This document shows, one piece after another, positions 27,478 through 36,835 of a stretch of DNA of 64,000 nt. Position numbers and translations under genes: made by a program. Numbering within the stretch: the stretch's first letter is position 1; each line of letters begins with the position of its first letter. Source of the DNA: Pseudomonas sp. N3-W (lineage in GTDB: Bacteria; Pseudomonadota; Gammaproteobacteria; Pseudomonadales; Pseudomonadaceae); the NCBI RefSeq assembly GCF_024970185.1, contig NZ_CP103965.1:120001-184000 (forward strand), written 5' to 3'. The notes below the pieces were generated by a model. The model did not search any database and had not been told where the DNA came from. It saw nothing but the letters and a program-made list of their open reading frames with translations.

Positions 27478-28834
27478 GTCGGGATTCAAGGATTCGATCC
27501 GCCGTTATTTCAAGGGCACCGCCTCGCTGCAAGGCCAGCCATTACCGGAAGTGAACAAGGCACTCATTGAAGATGCGCCCCGCGTGGTGCGGCTGACGAT
27601 CTGGGCGATCATCGGCTTCTTCGTGTTCCTGATGCTGTGGGCCCATTTCGCCGTGATCGACGAAGTGACCAAGGGCGACGGCAAGGCGATTCCGTCCTCC
27701 AAGATCCAGAAAATCCAGAACCTTGAGGGCGGTATCGTCTCTGAACTGTTCGTCAAGGAAGGGCAGATTGTCGAGGCCGGCGCACCGCTGATTCGTCTCG
27801 ATGACACCCGCTTCGCTTCCAACGTCGGCGAAACCGAAGCCGATCGCCTGTCTATGCTGTTGCGCGTGGAACGTCTGAGCGCCGAGGTCGATGACCGTCC
27901 GCTGAATTTCCCGGCTGACGTGCTCAAGGCTGTGCCGAATCAGGCCCGCAGCGAAGAATCGCTGTACACCAGCCGTCGTCAGCAGTTGCACGACGAAATC
28001 GGCGGCTTGCAGGAACAACTGATCCAGCGCCAGCAAGAACTGCGCGAGTTCACCTCCAAGCAGGCGCAGTACCGCAGCGGTCTGGCGTTGCAGCGTCAGG
28101 AAATCAACATGTCCGAGCCGCTGGTGGCCCAGGGCGCGGTGTCGCCGGTTGAAGTGCTGCGACTCAAGCGCGCCGAAGTGGAAACCCGTGGGCAACTGGA
28201 CGCCACGACGCTGGCCATTCCCCGCGCCGAATCGGCGATCAAGGAAGTGCAGCGCAAGATCGACGAGACGCGCGGCAAATTCCGCAGCGAAGCCCTGACC
28301 CAACTCAACGAAGCCCGCACCGACCTGAACAAGGCCCAGGCCACCGGCAAGGCGCTGGAAGACCGCGTCAGCCGTACGCTGGTGACATCGCCGGTGCGCG
28401 GGATCGTCAACAAACTGCTGGTGAACACCATCGGTGGCGTGATCCAGCCAGGCGTCGATCTGGTGGAAATCGTACCGCTGGACGACACCTTGCTGGTCGA
28501 AGCGAAAATCCGCCCGCAAGACATCGCCTTCCTGCATCCGGGCCAGGACGCGACAGTGAAATTCACCGCGTACGACTACACCATTTACGGTGGGTTGAAG
28601 GCCAAGCTTGAACAGATTGGTGCCGACACCATCACCGACGAAGACAAGAAGACCACCTACTACATCATCAAACTGCGCACCGAGCGCAGCCACCTGGGGA
28701 CGGATGACAAGCCGCTGCTGATCATCCCGGGGATGGTGGCGTCGGTGGATATCATTACCGGCAAGAAGACCGTGCTGAGCTACCTGCTCAAGCCGATTAT
28801 CCGGGCGCGGGCCGAAGCACTGCACGAGCGATAG
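27467..28834 (+). CDS. lapC: LapC, HlyD-type membrane fusion protein
   Basis: A 455-residue periplasmic adaptor of the type I exporter. A single N-terminal membrane helix (about 40-62) is followed by a split lipoyl domain, a long coiled-coil hairpin (about 130-300, rich in Gln, Glu and Arg) and the conserved HlyD C-terminal segment with VSRTLVTSPVRGIVNKL and PGMVASVDIITGKKTVLSYL. It links LapB to LapE. It begins with GTG inside the end of lapB, preceded by AAAAAGGGGC as ribosome-binding site. Confidence 0.95.
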   Translation: MLLKSGFKDSIRRYFKGTASLQGQPLPEVNKALIEDAPRVVRLTIWAIIGFFVFLMLWAHFAVIDEVTKGDGKAIPSSKIQKIQNLEGGIVSELFVKEGQIVEAGAPLIRLDDTRFASNVGETEADRLSMLLRVERLSAEVDDRPLNFPADVLKAVPNQARSEESLYTSRRQQLHDEIGGLQEQLIQRQQELREFTSKQAQYRSGLALQRQEINMSEPLVAQGAVSPVEVLRLKRAEVETRGQLDATTLAIPRAESAIKEVQRKIDETRGKFRSEALTQLNEARTDLNKAQATGKALEDRVSRTLVTSPVRGIVNKLLVNTIGGVIQPGVDLVEIVPLDDTLLVEAKIRPQDIAFLHPGQDATVKFTAYDYTIYGGLKAKLEQIGADTITDEDKKTTYYIIKLRTERSHLGTDDKPLLIIPGMVASVDIITGKKTVLSYLLKPIIRARAEALHER

Positions 28835-28852
28835 TTTTGCGTTGTGGCTGAT

Positions 28853-28940
28853 GGCCTCTTCGCTAGCAGGCTCGCTCCCACAGGGGTGTTGTGATCGACA
28901 CAAAGCCAGTGTGGGGGCGAGGCTGCTCGCGAAAGCGGCC
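28853..28940. repeat. REPIN after lapC
   Basis: GGCCTCTTCGCTAGCAGGCTCGCTCCCACAG and its inverted partner GTGGGGGCGAGGCTGCTCGCGAAAGCGGCC flank a short spacer. It sits just past the end of the lapEBC operon. Confidence 0.85.
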
Positions 28941-29139
28941 TCAAAAACACCACTGTCCCAAAAGCCATATCGTTATTCACTAACGGTATTTAAATTCTAA
29001 TTCTTATACCTATAAAGTCATCCTCCTGCGTACCCGCTGACCAATCCGCGCGCCGCACGACACGAACCAACACGGGACATCCGTGAGTTTCTGATCGACG
29101 TGTGCGCTATTGAGCGTGCCGTGTGTGGGAGTGATTTTC
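28941..29139 (+). promoter_or_regulatory. AT-rich promoter region of the dioxygenase-ABC operon
   Basis: A run of low-G+C DNA contains the inverted repeat CGTTA-N5-TAACG at 28971-28985 and a TATAAA hexamer near 29011. This is a plausible regulated promoter, perhaps a sulfur-starvation one. No gene is seen in it. Confidence 0.45.
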
Positions 29140-30027
29140 ATGTCAGCCGTCTCTGCGTCTCAAAGCATCGCGCCACAAACCTTCGACATCCGCCCGTTCA
29201 GCGGCGCTGTCGGTGCCGAAATCATCGGCCTCGATTTATCCCGGCCGATCAACGACCTGGATTTCGCCCGCATCCACCGCGCGCACCTGGATCACCACGT
29301 TGTCGTGTTCCGCGACCAGCGCATCACCCCCGAACAACAGATCGAATTCAGCCGCCGTTTCGGCGTGTTGCAGATTCACGTCCTCAAGCAATTCCTGCTG
29401 GCCGATCACCCGGAAATTCTCATCGTTTCCAACATCATCGAAAACGGCCAATCCATCGGCCTCGGTGACGCCGGCAAGTTCTGGCACTCCGATCTTTCCT
29501 ATAAGGAACTGCCAAGCCTGGGCTCGATGCTGCATGCCAAGGAGCTGCCGTCGGAGGGCGGCGACACGCTGTTCGCCGACATGCACAAAGCCTGGGACAA
29601 CCTGCCTGAAGCGCTGCGCAAAGCCGTCGAAGGCCGCTCGGCGGCGCACTCCTACACGGCGCGTTACAGCGAGAGCAAATTCGAAGGCAACTGGCGCCCG
29701 ACCCTGACCCCGGAGCAGCTCGCCCAGGTTGCCGAAGTCGTGCACCCGATCGTGCGCACTCACCCGGAAAACGGCCGCAAGGCGTTGTTCGTCAGCGAAG
29801 GCTTTACCACGCGCATCGTCGGGTTGCCCGAAGACGAGAGCAAACAACTGCTGGCCGAGCTGTATGCCCACAGCGTGCTGGCGCAGAACATCTACCGCCA
29901 TCAGTGGCAGGCCCACGACCTGGTGTTCTGGGACAACCGCTCGCTGATTCACCTTGCCGCCGGCTGCCCAAGCTACCTGCGCCGCAAGCTGTATCGCACC
30001 ACCATCCAGGGCGACGCGCCTTTCTGA
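29140..30027 (+). CDS. TauD/TfdA-family Fe(II)/2-oxoglutarate dioxygenase
   Basis: A 295-residue cytoplasmic oxygenase. The iron ligands are visible as HSD in GKFWHSDLSY (about 110) and the distal histidine in WDNRSLIHLAAG (about 272); an arginine in KLYRTTIQG should bind 2-oxoglutarate. Enzymes of this family hydroxylate sulfonates, sulfate esters or aryloxy acids, so the product collapses and releases sulfite, sulfate or a phenol. I start it at ATG 29140, which follows GGGAG at good spacing, and not at an in-frame GTG 30 nt upstream. It is the first gene of an operon with a substrate-binding protein, ATPase and permease, which points to uptake and cleavage of an organosulfur compound. The exact substrate is unknown. 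Confidence 0.88.
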   Translation: MSAVSASQSIAPQTFDIRPFSGAVGAEIIGLDLSRPINDLDFARIHRAHLDHHVVVFRDQRITPEQQIEFSRRFGVLQIHVLKQFLLADHPEILIVSNIIENGQSIGLGDAGKFWHSDLSYKELPSLGSMLHAKELPSEGGDTLFADMHKAWDNLPEALRKAVEGRSAAHSYTARYSESKFEGNWRPTLTPEQLAQVAEVVHPIVRTHPENGRKALFVSEGFTTRIVGLPEDESKQLLAELYAHSVLAQNIYRHQWQAHDLVFWDNRSLIHLAAGCPSYLRRKLYRTTIQGDAPF

Positions 30028-30044
30028 TTTGCCGGAGAACCACC

Positions 30045-31070
30045 ATGTCCAAACGTCTTTCACTGGCGCCGCTGGCGGCGGCCATCGGCTTGGGTTTCAG
30101 CTTGCTCGCCGGCAGCCTGGTGGCGCCGGCCGTGGCCCACGCTGAAGGTGAGATCCGCATCGCCGAGCAGTTCGGCATCGTGTACTTGCTGCTCAATGTG
30201 GTGCGCGACCAGAACCTGATCGAGAAATACGGCAAGCAGGAAGGCATCGATATCAAGGTTGACTGGACTCAGCTCTCGGGCGGCGCGGCGGTCAACGATG
30301 CGCTGCTGTCCGGCTCCATCGACATTGCCGGTGCCGGTGTCGGCCCGTTGCTGACCATCTGGGACCGCACCCACGGCAAACAGAATGTCAAAGCCGTGGC
30401 CTCGCTCGGCAACTTTCCGTACTACCTGCTGAGCAACAATCCGAAGGTAAAAACCATTGCCGACTTCACCGAAAAGGATCGCATCGCGGTGCCAGCAGTC
30501 GGGGTCTCGGTGCAGTCACGCTTCCTGCAATACGCGGCGGCCAAGCAGTGGGGCGACAAGGAATTCGATCGCCTCGACAAATACACCGTCGCCGTCCCGC
30601 ACCCCGATGCCACGGCGGCGCTGATCGCCGGCGGCACCGAGCTGACCGGGCATTTCTCCAACCCGCCGTTCCAGGATCAGGCGCTGGAAAATCCCAACGT
30701 CCACGTCGTCCTCAACTCCTATGACGTGCTCGGTCCGAACTCGCCGACGGTGCTGTTCGCCACCGAGAAATTCCGCGACCAGAACCCGAAAACCTACAAG
30801 GCCTTCGTCGAGGCTCTGACCGAAGCGGCGCAGTTCGCGCAGAACGACAAAGGCGCCGCGGCTGACACGTACATCCGCGTCACCAAGGCCAAGATCGACC
30901 GCGCCACGTTGCTGAAAATCATCGACAATCCGCAGTTCGAATTCAGCGTCACGCCGAAAAACACCTACCCGCTCGCCGAATTCCTCTACCGCGTCGGCGC
31001 GATCAAGAACAAGCCTGAATCGTGGAAGGACTACTTCTTCCAGGACGCCAAACCGCTGCAAGGGAGCTGA
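30045..31070 (+). CDS. ABC transporter substrate-binding protein, SsuA/TauA type
   Basis: A 341-residue periplasmic binding protein of the NitT/TauT class. A signal peptide ends near AVAHA-EGEI (about 32). The mature protein shows the two-lobe pattern, with ALLSGSIDIAGAGVGPLLT and IAVPAVGVSVQSRFLQYAAA as conserved ligand-pocket loops. GGAG precedes the ATG, 17 nt after the dioxygenase. It should deliver the substrate of the adjacent permease; the family covers sulfonates, taurine, sulfate esters and nitrate-like ligands. Confidence 0.88.
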   Translation: MSKRLSLAPLAAAIGLGFSLLAGSLVAPAVAHAEGEIRIAEQFGIVYLLLNVVRDQNLIEKYGKQEGIDIKVDWTQLSGGAAVNDALLSGSIDIAGAGVGPLLTIWDRTHGKQNVKAVASLGNFPYYLLSNNPKVKTIADFTEKDRIAVPAVGVSVQSRFLQYAAAKQWGDKEFDRLDKYTVAVPHPDATAALIAGGTELTGHFSNPPFQDQALENPNVHVVLNSYDVLGPNSPTVLFATEKFRDQNPKTYKAFVEALTEAAQFAQNDKGAAADTYIRVTKAKIDRATLLKIIDNPQFEFSVTPKNTYPLAEFLYRVGAIKNKPESWKDYFFQDAKPLQGS

Positions 31071-31075
31071 CCGCC

Positions 31076-31936
31076 ATGAACGCCCCCTTGCAAGGCCACA
31101 CGGCCAGCAACCCGATCACCACAGCCCAGGCGCTGCTGTCGGTCGATGGCGTCAGCCTCGAATACCGCACGCCGCAACGGGTGGTTCGTGCCACGCACCA
31201 GGTCAGTTTCGAAATCGATCCGGCGGACCGCTTTGTACTGCTCGGCCCCTCGGGCTGCGGTAAATCAACCTTGCTCAAAGCGGTGGCCGGGTTCATCCAG
31301 CCTTGCGAGGGCGAGATACGCCTTCAAGGGCAAACCGTCCATGCGCCGGGGCCGGACCGGATTGTGGTGTTCCAGGAATTCGATCAACTGCCGCCGTGGA
31401 AAACCGTCAAACAGAACGTGATGTTCCCGCTACTGGCGTCCAGGACGCTGAAGCGCAAGGAAGCTGAAGAACGGGCGCTGCACTATCTGGACAAGGTCGG
31501 GCTGGCGGCGTTTGCCGATGCCTATCCGCACACCTTGTCGGGTGGCATGAAAGCGCGGGTGGCGATTGCTCGCGCCTTGGCCATGCAGCCGAAAATCCTC
31601 TTGATGGACGAACCCTTCGCCGCCCTCGATGCCCTGACCCGGCGCAAGATGCAAGAAGAATTGCTGCTGCTCTGGGAAGAGGTGCGCTTCACGCTGCTGT
31701 TCGTCACGCACTCCATCGAAGAGGCGCTGGTGGTCGGTAATCGCATCCTGCTGCTGTCACCGCATCCGGGGCGGGTGCGGGCGGAAGTTCACAGCCATCA
31801 ATACGACTTGCAGAGTCTGGGCGGCGTGGCGTTTCAGGAGTCGGCGCGGCGCATTCACCGGTTGCTGTTTGACGAAGGCCAGTCGCCGGAAACCGAACGC
31901 GAGCTGGATTTCGCCGACATCCGTATCGCTTATTGA
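31076..31936 (+). CDS. ABC transporter ATP-binding protein, SsuB/TauB type
   Basis: A 286-residue importer ATPase with Walker A GPSGCGKST (about 62), Q-loop VFQEFDQLPPW, signature LSGGMKARVAIARAL and Walker B ILLMDEPFAALD, followed by the switch histidine in FVTHSIEEA. This pattern is typical of nitrate/sulfonate/taurine importers. It starts 5 nt after the binding-protein stop codon in the same operon. Confidence 0.92.
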   Translation: MNAPLQGHTASNPITTAQALLSVDGVSLEYRTPQRVVRATHQVSFEIDPADRFVLLGPSGCGKSTLLKAVAGFIQPCEGEIRLQGQTVHAPGPDRIVVFQEFDQLPPWKTVKQNVMFPLLASRTLKRKEAEERALHYLDKVGLAAFADAYPHTLSGGMKARVAIARALAMQPKILLMDEPFAALDALTRRKMQEELLLLWEEVRFTLLFVTHSIEEALVVGNRILLLSPHPGRVRAEVHSHQYDLQSLGGVAFQESARRIHRLLFDEGQSPETERELDFADIRIAY

Positions 31937-31956
31937 GCCATTGAGAGGATCGCCCG

Positions 31957-32823
31957 ATGAGCCATTCATCATCTTCGCGACAAGCATTCGAAGTTGACCT
32001 GCAACCGCTGTTGAGTGTGCCGGTGGAGCGCGAACTGCCGCTGCGTCAGCGCCTCTGGCAGCAAGGCTGGCTGCGCAAAAGCCTGATCCTGATACTGCTA
32101 GCGGTGTTGTGGGAAGCGGCCTCGCGTTATACGAACAACGACCTGCTGCTGCCGAGTTTCCTGCAAACCAGCAGCGCTCTGTACGACGGTTTGCTCAGCG
32201 GCGAGTTGCTGGGCAAGGTGTGGATTTCCCTGGTCGTGCTGCTCAAGGGCTACCTGATCGGCATCGTCCTGGCGTTTGCCCTGACCACGCTGGCGGTTTC
32301 GACCCAGTTCGGCCGTGACCTGCTGAGCACCCTGACCTCAATGTTCAACCCGCTGCCGGCGATTGCCCTGCTGCCGCTGGCATTGCTGTGGTTCGGCCTG
32401 GGGCAGAACAGCCTGATTTTCGTGCTGGTGCACTCGGTACTCTGGGCGCTGGCGCTGAACACCTATGCCGGGTTTCTCGGCGTCTCGGAAACCCTGCGCA
32501 TGGCCGGTCGCAACTACGGCCTCAAAGGCATGCGCTTTGTGTTGTTCATCCTGATCCCGGCAGCGCTGCCGTCGATTCTCGCCGGCCTGAAAATCGGCTG
32601 GGCCTTCGCCTGGCGCACGTTGATCGCCGCCGAACTGGTGTTCGGCGCCACCAGCGGCAAGGGCGGCTTGGGCTGGTACATCTTTCAGAATCGCAACGAG
32701 CTGTATACCGACAAGGTGTTTGCCGGGTTGGCGGTGGTGATTCTGATTGGATTGCTGGTGGAGAACCTGGTGTTCGATACGTTGGAGCGGGTGACGGTGA
32801 AGCGGTGGGGGATGCAGCGGTGA
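31957..32823 (+). CDS. ABC transporter permease, SsuC/TauC type
   Basis: A 288-residue inner-membrane permease with about six transmembrane helices from about 40 to 275. The EAA-type loop that contacts the ATPase is seen as MAGRNYGLKGMRFVLFILIP. It is the last gene of the dioxygenase-SBP-ATPase-permease operon. GAGAGG precedes the ATG. Confidence 0.92.
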   Translation: MSHSSSSRQAFEVDLQPLLSVPVERELPLRQRLWQQGWLRKSLILILLAVLWEAASRYTNNDLLLPSFLQTSSALYDGLLSGELLGKVWISLVVLLKGYLIGIVLAFALTTLAVSTQFGRDLLSTLTSMFNPLPAIALLPLALLWFGLGQNSLIFVLVHSVLWALALNTYAGFLGVSETLRMAGRNYGLKGMRFVLFILIPAALPSILAGLKIGWAFAWRTLIAAELVFGATSGKGGLGWYIFQNRNELYTDKVFAGLAVVILIGLLVENLVFDTLERVTVKRWGMQR

Positions 32824-32978
32824 ATCCCACCGCCGTGTTCCTCAAGTGCCAGGCCGCACCAACTTCATCAGCTACGTGTTGAAGAAACAGCGGAAAGAAA
32901 TGAATCGCTGGAAGACTGACGACTTAATGCATTTAGTTTTTACACCCTATCCTCCACCTTCAGCATACCCGGTCATTC

Positions 32979-33980
32979 CTAAGAACTTCGTATGCTGGAG
33001 TTACTGGAGTTACTGGACCCAAATGAACTTCTGGAGGATCTGGATCGAAAAGAGTCATCAGAGGACCAACGGCTTGGACCCGCGGGGCTACCAGGAGGGC
33101 TAGGGTAATAGTTGCTATTGGCAGGGCTAGGGGGCTGGTGGAGGCTGGGGCTATTCCAGTGCACAGGGTCAGGAGTAAGCTGCGGCAGGTGAGTTGTGGT
33201 GAAGCTGGAATTTCCAGGGGCGCTGGTTAAAAGCGTAAGGGTTTCGATACGTGGGTGATACTCAGGGCCCTCCCATATCGTTATTAAACTTTGGGGTCTA
33301 GATGGGCCCCGGCCGCTACCGCGGGGGCGACCGCTGCCCACGGGAAAACGTCCTCCGACAAAGCGGGTTTTCCCACTCCCCATTGCAGTCAGTCCGTCCA
33401 TCGCGGCACCTTGTGCAAATCCTGGGTGGTGCTTGAGCGTTGTCGGGGCATGGTCGCCAAGCCCGGGGCTGTTACCTATGGGCGTCGAACTGATTCCTCC
33501 CGGGTTAGGGGCTCTGCTTCCTATCGCTGCACCGATTTCCAGAAGCCCCCTTCCGCCGCCTGAGGCGTGATAGCCCGGGTCCCCGGAAAAGAATCTCATC
33601 GTGCCGAAAATGAAGTTGGTCAGTGAGAAATGCCCTGTCGGATCCGACCGATTCACCGGATCCCCCACGCAATACATATACGCATTCAACCTGCCGCCGT
33701 TAAACGGACTCCAACTGTCCGGGCTGTGAAAGCGCATCAATCGCGGGTTATAGGCGCGGTAGCCGTTACCCAGCAGATACCAGCTGGTTTGCATTTCGCG
33801 CAATTGGCCATTGAAGCCCAGTCGCGTCGTGACGTCCTGCTGCGCGGACTGATGGCCGTAGGCGGAGTAAGCGATGGCGTTGGCTTTGCCATCGACGATT
33901 TCGCCAATGATCGACTGACTGTGGTCGATGGCCAGCAGGACAGTACGTTGCGAAATCGAATCCTTTTGACCGTGAGTCAT
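32979..33980 (-). CDS. Orphan Rhs-core protein with variable C-terminal tail
   Basis: A 333-residue protein. Residues about 15-120 match the Rhs-associated core that ends the large Rhs/TccC shells: FNGQLRE, SWYLLGNGYRAYNPRLMRF, SPDSWSPFNGGRLNAY and DPVNRSDPTGH are all visible. The large YD-repeat shell and any signal peptide are absent. After the core, the tail is Gly/Ser/Pro-rich and ends in a Ser/Arg run. In full-length Rhs proteins the segment past the DPxG motif is the exchangeable toxin. Short orphan cores of this kind are common in fluorescent pseudomonads, and whether they act as toxins is not known to me. No immunity gene is evident next to it. It lies between two unrelated plus-strand operons. 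Confidence 0.85.
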   Translation of the reverse strand: MTHGQKDSISQRTVLLAIDHSQSIIGEIVDGKANAIAYSAYGHQSAQQDVTTRLGFNGQLREMQTSWYLLGNGYRAYNPRLMRFHSPDSWSPFNGGRLNAYMYCVGDPVNRSDPTGHFSLTNFIFGTMRFFSGDPGYHASGGGRGLLEIGAAIGSRAPNPGGISSTPIGNSPGLGDHAPTTLKHHPGFAQGAAMDGLTAMGSGKTRFVGGRFPVGSGRPRGSGRGPSRPQSLITIWEGPEYHPRIETLTLLTSAPGNSSFTTTHLPQLTPDPVHWNSPSLHQPPSPANSNYYPSPPGSPAGPSRWSSDDSFRSRSSRSSFGSSNSSNSSIRSS

Positions 33981-34195
33981 GTCGGGACCTTCGCGAAAGA
34001 GAGGCTATTGAATGCGTCTCTAGTATTGGTCGCGAGTACGGATTTTGTGAACTAGCAGAACTGCTAGTGTTTTGCGAGTCTGCGGCAGCTACGGGGTATT
34101 CGGCGGCCATTAATGATGTGCAGCCAGGGGTGGGTCTCTGAGATATTTGCTAGCATTGCGTCTGACTCAATCCTGGTCGGCCACGAGTGCTTAGC

Positions 34196-35116
34196 ATGCA
34201 ACTCCCGGACATGAATCTGTTGGTCGCCCTCGATGCCCTGCTCGACGAGGGCAGTGTGGTGGGCGCGGCGCGGCGGATGAACCTCAGCCCGGCGGCCATG
34301 AGCCGCACGCTCACGCGGGTGCGCGAAGCCATTGGCGATCCGATTCTGGTGCGGGCCGGTCGCGGCCTGGTGCCGACGCCCAAGGCGCTGGCCCTGCGCG
34401 ATCAGGTGCGGGATGTAGTGGAGCAGGCCGCATTGCTGTTTCGTTCCGCCGACGAAGTGCAGTTGAGCACCTTGCAGCGCCGCTTCAGCATTCGCGCCAA
34501 TGACTTTTTCGTCGGCGTTTACGGCGGCAAGCTGTTCGACACGCTGGAGCGTCAGGCCCCGCACTGCGAACTGCGCTTTGTGCCGGAAGGCGATGGAGAC
34601 GACGAGGCGCTGCGCGAAGGACGGATCGATCTGAGCATCAGCAACAACCGCCCGTCGATGCCGGAAGTGAAGGTGCAGAACCTGTTTTCTACCCACTTCG
34701 TCGGGCTGGCCCGCAACGATCACCCACTGTTCGATGAAGAAATCACCGCCGAGCGCTACGCCGGGTTTTCCCACATCAGCGTTTCCCGCCGTGGCCTGGC
34801 CCGTGGCCCGATCGACACCGCGCTCGGTGCCTTGGGGCTGGAGCGGCGGGTGGCGGTGATCGCGCCGAGTTTTCATGCGGCGATGTTTGCCTTGCCCGAT
34901 TCCGACCTGATTCTGCCAGTGCCCAAGGAAACGCTCCTGAGCGTGCGACGCCTGGGGCTCAATCTTCGTTCGTTCACACTGCCGATCCCGCTGCCGACCT
35001 TGATGCTGACCCAGGCGTGGCACCCGCGCTTCGACAAAGACCCGGCTCACAGATGGATGCGTGAAACGCTCAAGGCGTGTTGCGACGAGACGTGGCTGGC
35101 GGCACAGCCCACTTGA
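34196..35116 (+). CDS. LysR-family transcriptional regulator
   Basis: A 306-residue activator or repressor with an N-terminal winged helix (about 3-62, including AARRMNLSPAAMSRTLTRVR) and a two-lobe effector-binding domain (about 90-295). I start at ATG 34196 (MQLPDMNLL) instead of a GTG nine nt upstream because LysR proteins usually begin two or three residues before the DMNLL-type helix. It lies just upstream of and on the same strand as the MFS-HlyD-OMF efflux operon, and probably controls it. Confidence 0.9.
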   Translation: MQLPDMNLLVALDALLDEGSVVGAARRMNLSPAAMSRTLTRVREAIGDPILVRAGRGLVPTPKALALRDQVRDVVEQAALLFRSADEVQLSTLQRRFSIRANDFFVGVYGGKLFDTLERQAPHCELRFVPEGDGDDEALREGRIDLSISNNRPSMPEVKVQNLFSTHFVGLARNDHPLFDEEITAERYAGFSHISVSRRGLARGPIDTALGALGLERRVAVIAPSFHAAMFALPDSDLILPVPKETLLSVRRLGLNLRSFTLPIPLPTLMLTQAWHPRFDKDPAHRWMRETLKACCDETWLAAQPT

Positions 35117-35273
35117 GGCAGGGCACGCTGCCACAGGGGTTCTTCATTGCTGCAGCAAACAGGGTTTTTTCATTGCTGCATGAAACGCACTTATAACCTG
35201 CCAACAAGTCAATTTTCGTCAGCTATCGCATTCCATAAAATGCCCCGGTATTCCCCTACCGGAGTGGCAGTCC

Positions 35274-36809
35274 ATGACTTCCCTGACGGTCACGGCACCT
35301 CTCGCCGTGGCCAGCCCAACCGCCATCACGCCACCGGTCTTCGGCCTGCGGATCATCATTGGTCTGGTGGGCGTGTTGCTGGCGGTACTGGTGTCCGGCC
35401 TCAACGAGATGGTGACCAAAGTCGCGCTGGCCGACATTCGCGGCGCGCTGGCCATCGGTTACGACGAAGGCACCTGGCTGGTGGCCAGTTACGCCGCCAC
35501 TTCGGTCGCCGCCATGGCCTTCGCGCCCTGGTGCTCGGTGACGTTTTCGTTGCGCCGTTTCACCCTCTACGCCATCGGCGTGTTCACCGTGTTGGGCGTG
35601 CTGTGCCCGTTCGCCCCGACCTACGAAAGCCTGCTGTTGCTGCGCACCTTGCAAGGCCTGGCCGGCGGTGCGCTGCCGCCGATGCTGATGACCGTCGCCC
35701 TGCGTTTTTTGCCGGCCAATGTGAAGCTCTACGGTCTGGCCGGTTATGCGCTGACGGCGACCTTCGGCCCTGGTCTCGGCACGCCGCTGGCCGGGCTATG
35801 GACCGAGTATGTCGGCTGGCGATGGACCTTCTGGCAAATCGTCGCGCCGTGCCTGATCGCCATGGCGGCGGTGGCCTACGGCTTGCCCCAGGACCCGCTG
35901 CGCCTGGAGCGCTTGAAGCCGTTCAACTGGCGCGGCCTGCTGCTGGGTTTCCCGGCGATCTGCATGGTGGTGATCGGCATCTTGCAGGGCAATCGCCTGG
36001 ACTGGTTCGAATCCAGCCTTATCTGCGGCTTGCTCGGCGGTGGCTTGCTGTTGCTGGTGCTGTTCCTGATCAATGAATGGTCGCAGCCGGTTCCGTTCTT
36101 CAAGTTGCAGATGCTTGGCATCCGCAATTTGAGCTTCGCCCTGATGACGCTGGCCGGCGTGCTGGTGGTGCTGTCGGCGGTGGTGGTGATTCCGTCGGCG
36201 TATCTGGCGCAGGTGCAGGGTTATCGACCGGCCCAGACCGCGCCGCTGATGTTGGTGGCGGCATTACCGCAGTTGCTTGCGCTGCCGCTGGTGGCGGCGT
36301 TGTGCAACTTGCGGTGGGTGGATTGCCGCTGGGTGCTGGGCCTTGGCCTGAGCCTGTTGGCGCTGTCGTGCATTGGCGCCTCGCAGCTGACGTCGCAGTG
36401 GATTCGCGACGACTTCTATGGGCTGCAACTGCTGCAGATTTTCGGCCAGCCCATGGCGGTGTTGCCGCTGCTGATGCTCGCCACCGGCAGCATCAAGCCA
36501 ATTGAAGGGCCGTTCGCGTCGGCCTGGTTCAACACGGTTCGCGGGCTGGCATCGGTGATCGCTGCCGGCGTGCTGGACGCGTTGACCCGCTCACGCCTGC
36601 ATTTTCACTCGACGATGTTGGTGGACAACCTCGGCAATTCGCCGCTGGCCGACAGCGATAGCCCGGGCCTCGCTCATCGGCTGCACGAGCAGGCGGTGGT
36701 GCTGACGTCTTCGGATCTTTATCTGTGCATGGCCGGTGTCGCTCTGGCGCTGATCCTGCTGATTTTCTGGCTGCCGACGCGGATCTTCCCGCCTCGCGCG
36801 CCGACCTGA
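35274..36809 (+). CDS. MFS multidrug efflux transporter, DHA2 (EmrB/QacA-like)
   Basis: A 511-residue inner-membrane antiporter with about 14 hydrophobic helices. The family motif C-like segment GPGLGTPLAGLWTEYVGWRWTF (about 162-183) and the LRTLQGLAGGALPPML segment are clear. It should use proton motive force to export drugs through the adjacent HlyD adaptor and NodT channel. The start ATG is preceded by CCGGAGTGGCAGTCC. The adaptor gene begins 26 nt after it. Confidence 0.92.
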   Translation: MTSLTVTAPLAVASPTAITPPVFGLRIIIGLVGVLLAVLVSGLNEMVTKVALADIRGALAIGYDEGTWLVASYAATSVAAMAFAPWCSVTFSLRRFTLYAIGVFTVLGVLCPFAPTYESLLLLRTLQGLAGGALPPMLMTVALRFLPANVKLYGLAGYALTATFGPGLGTPLAGLWTEYVGWRWTFWQIVAPCLIAMAAVAYGLPQDPLRLERLKPFNWRGLLLGFPAICMVVIGILQGNRLDWFESSLICGLLGGGLLLLVLFLINEWSQPVPFFKLQMLGIRNLSFALMTLAGVLVVLSAVVVIPSAYLAQVQGYRPAQTAPLMLVAALPQLLALPLVAALCNLRWVDCRWVLGLGLSLLALSCIGASQLTSQWIRDDFYGLQLLQIFGQPMAVLPLLMLATGSIKPIEGPFASAWFNTVRGLASVIAAGVLDALTRSRLHFHSTMLVDNLGNSPLADSDSPGLAHRLHEQAVVLTSSDLYLCMAGVALALILLIFWLPTRIFPPRAPT

Positions 36810-36835
36810 TTGCTTCACTGAAACTGAAGGTGTTT

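Noticed and set aside
33766..34110. 114-codon minus-strand frame overlapping the Rhs gene start
   Set aside because: I considered a frameshifted N-terminal extension of the Rhs protein. Its downstream part is an out-of-frame reading of the core, and the upstream part has no Rhs-like sequence.
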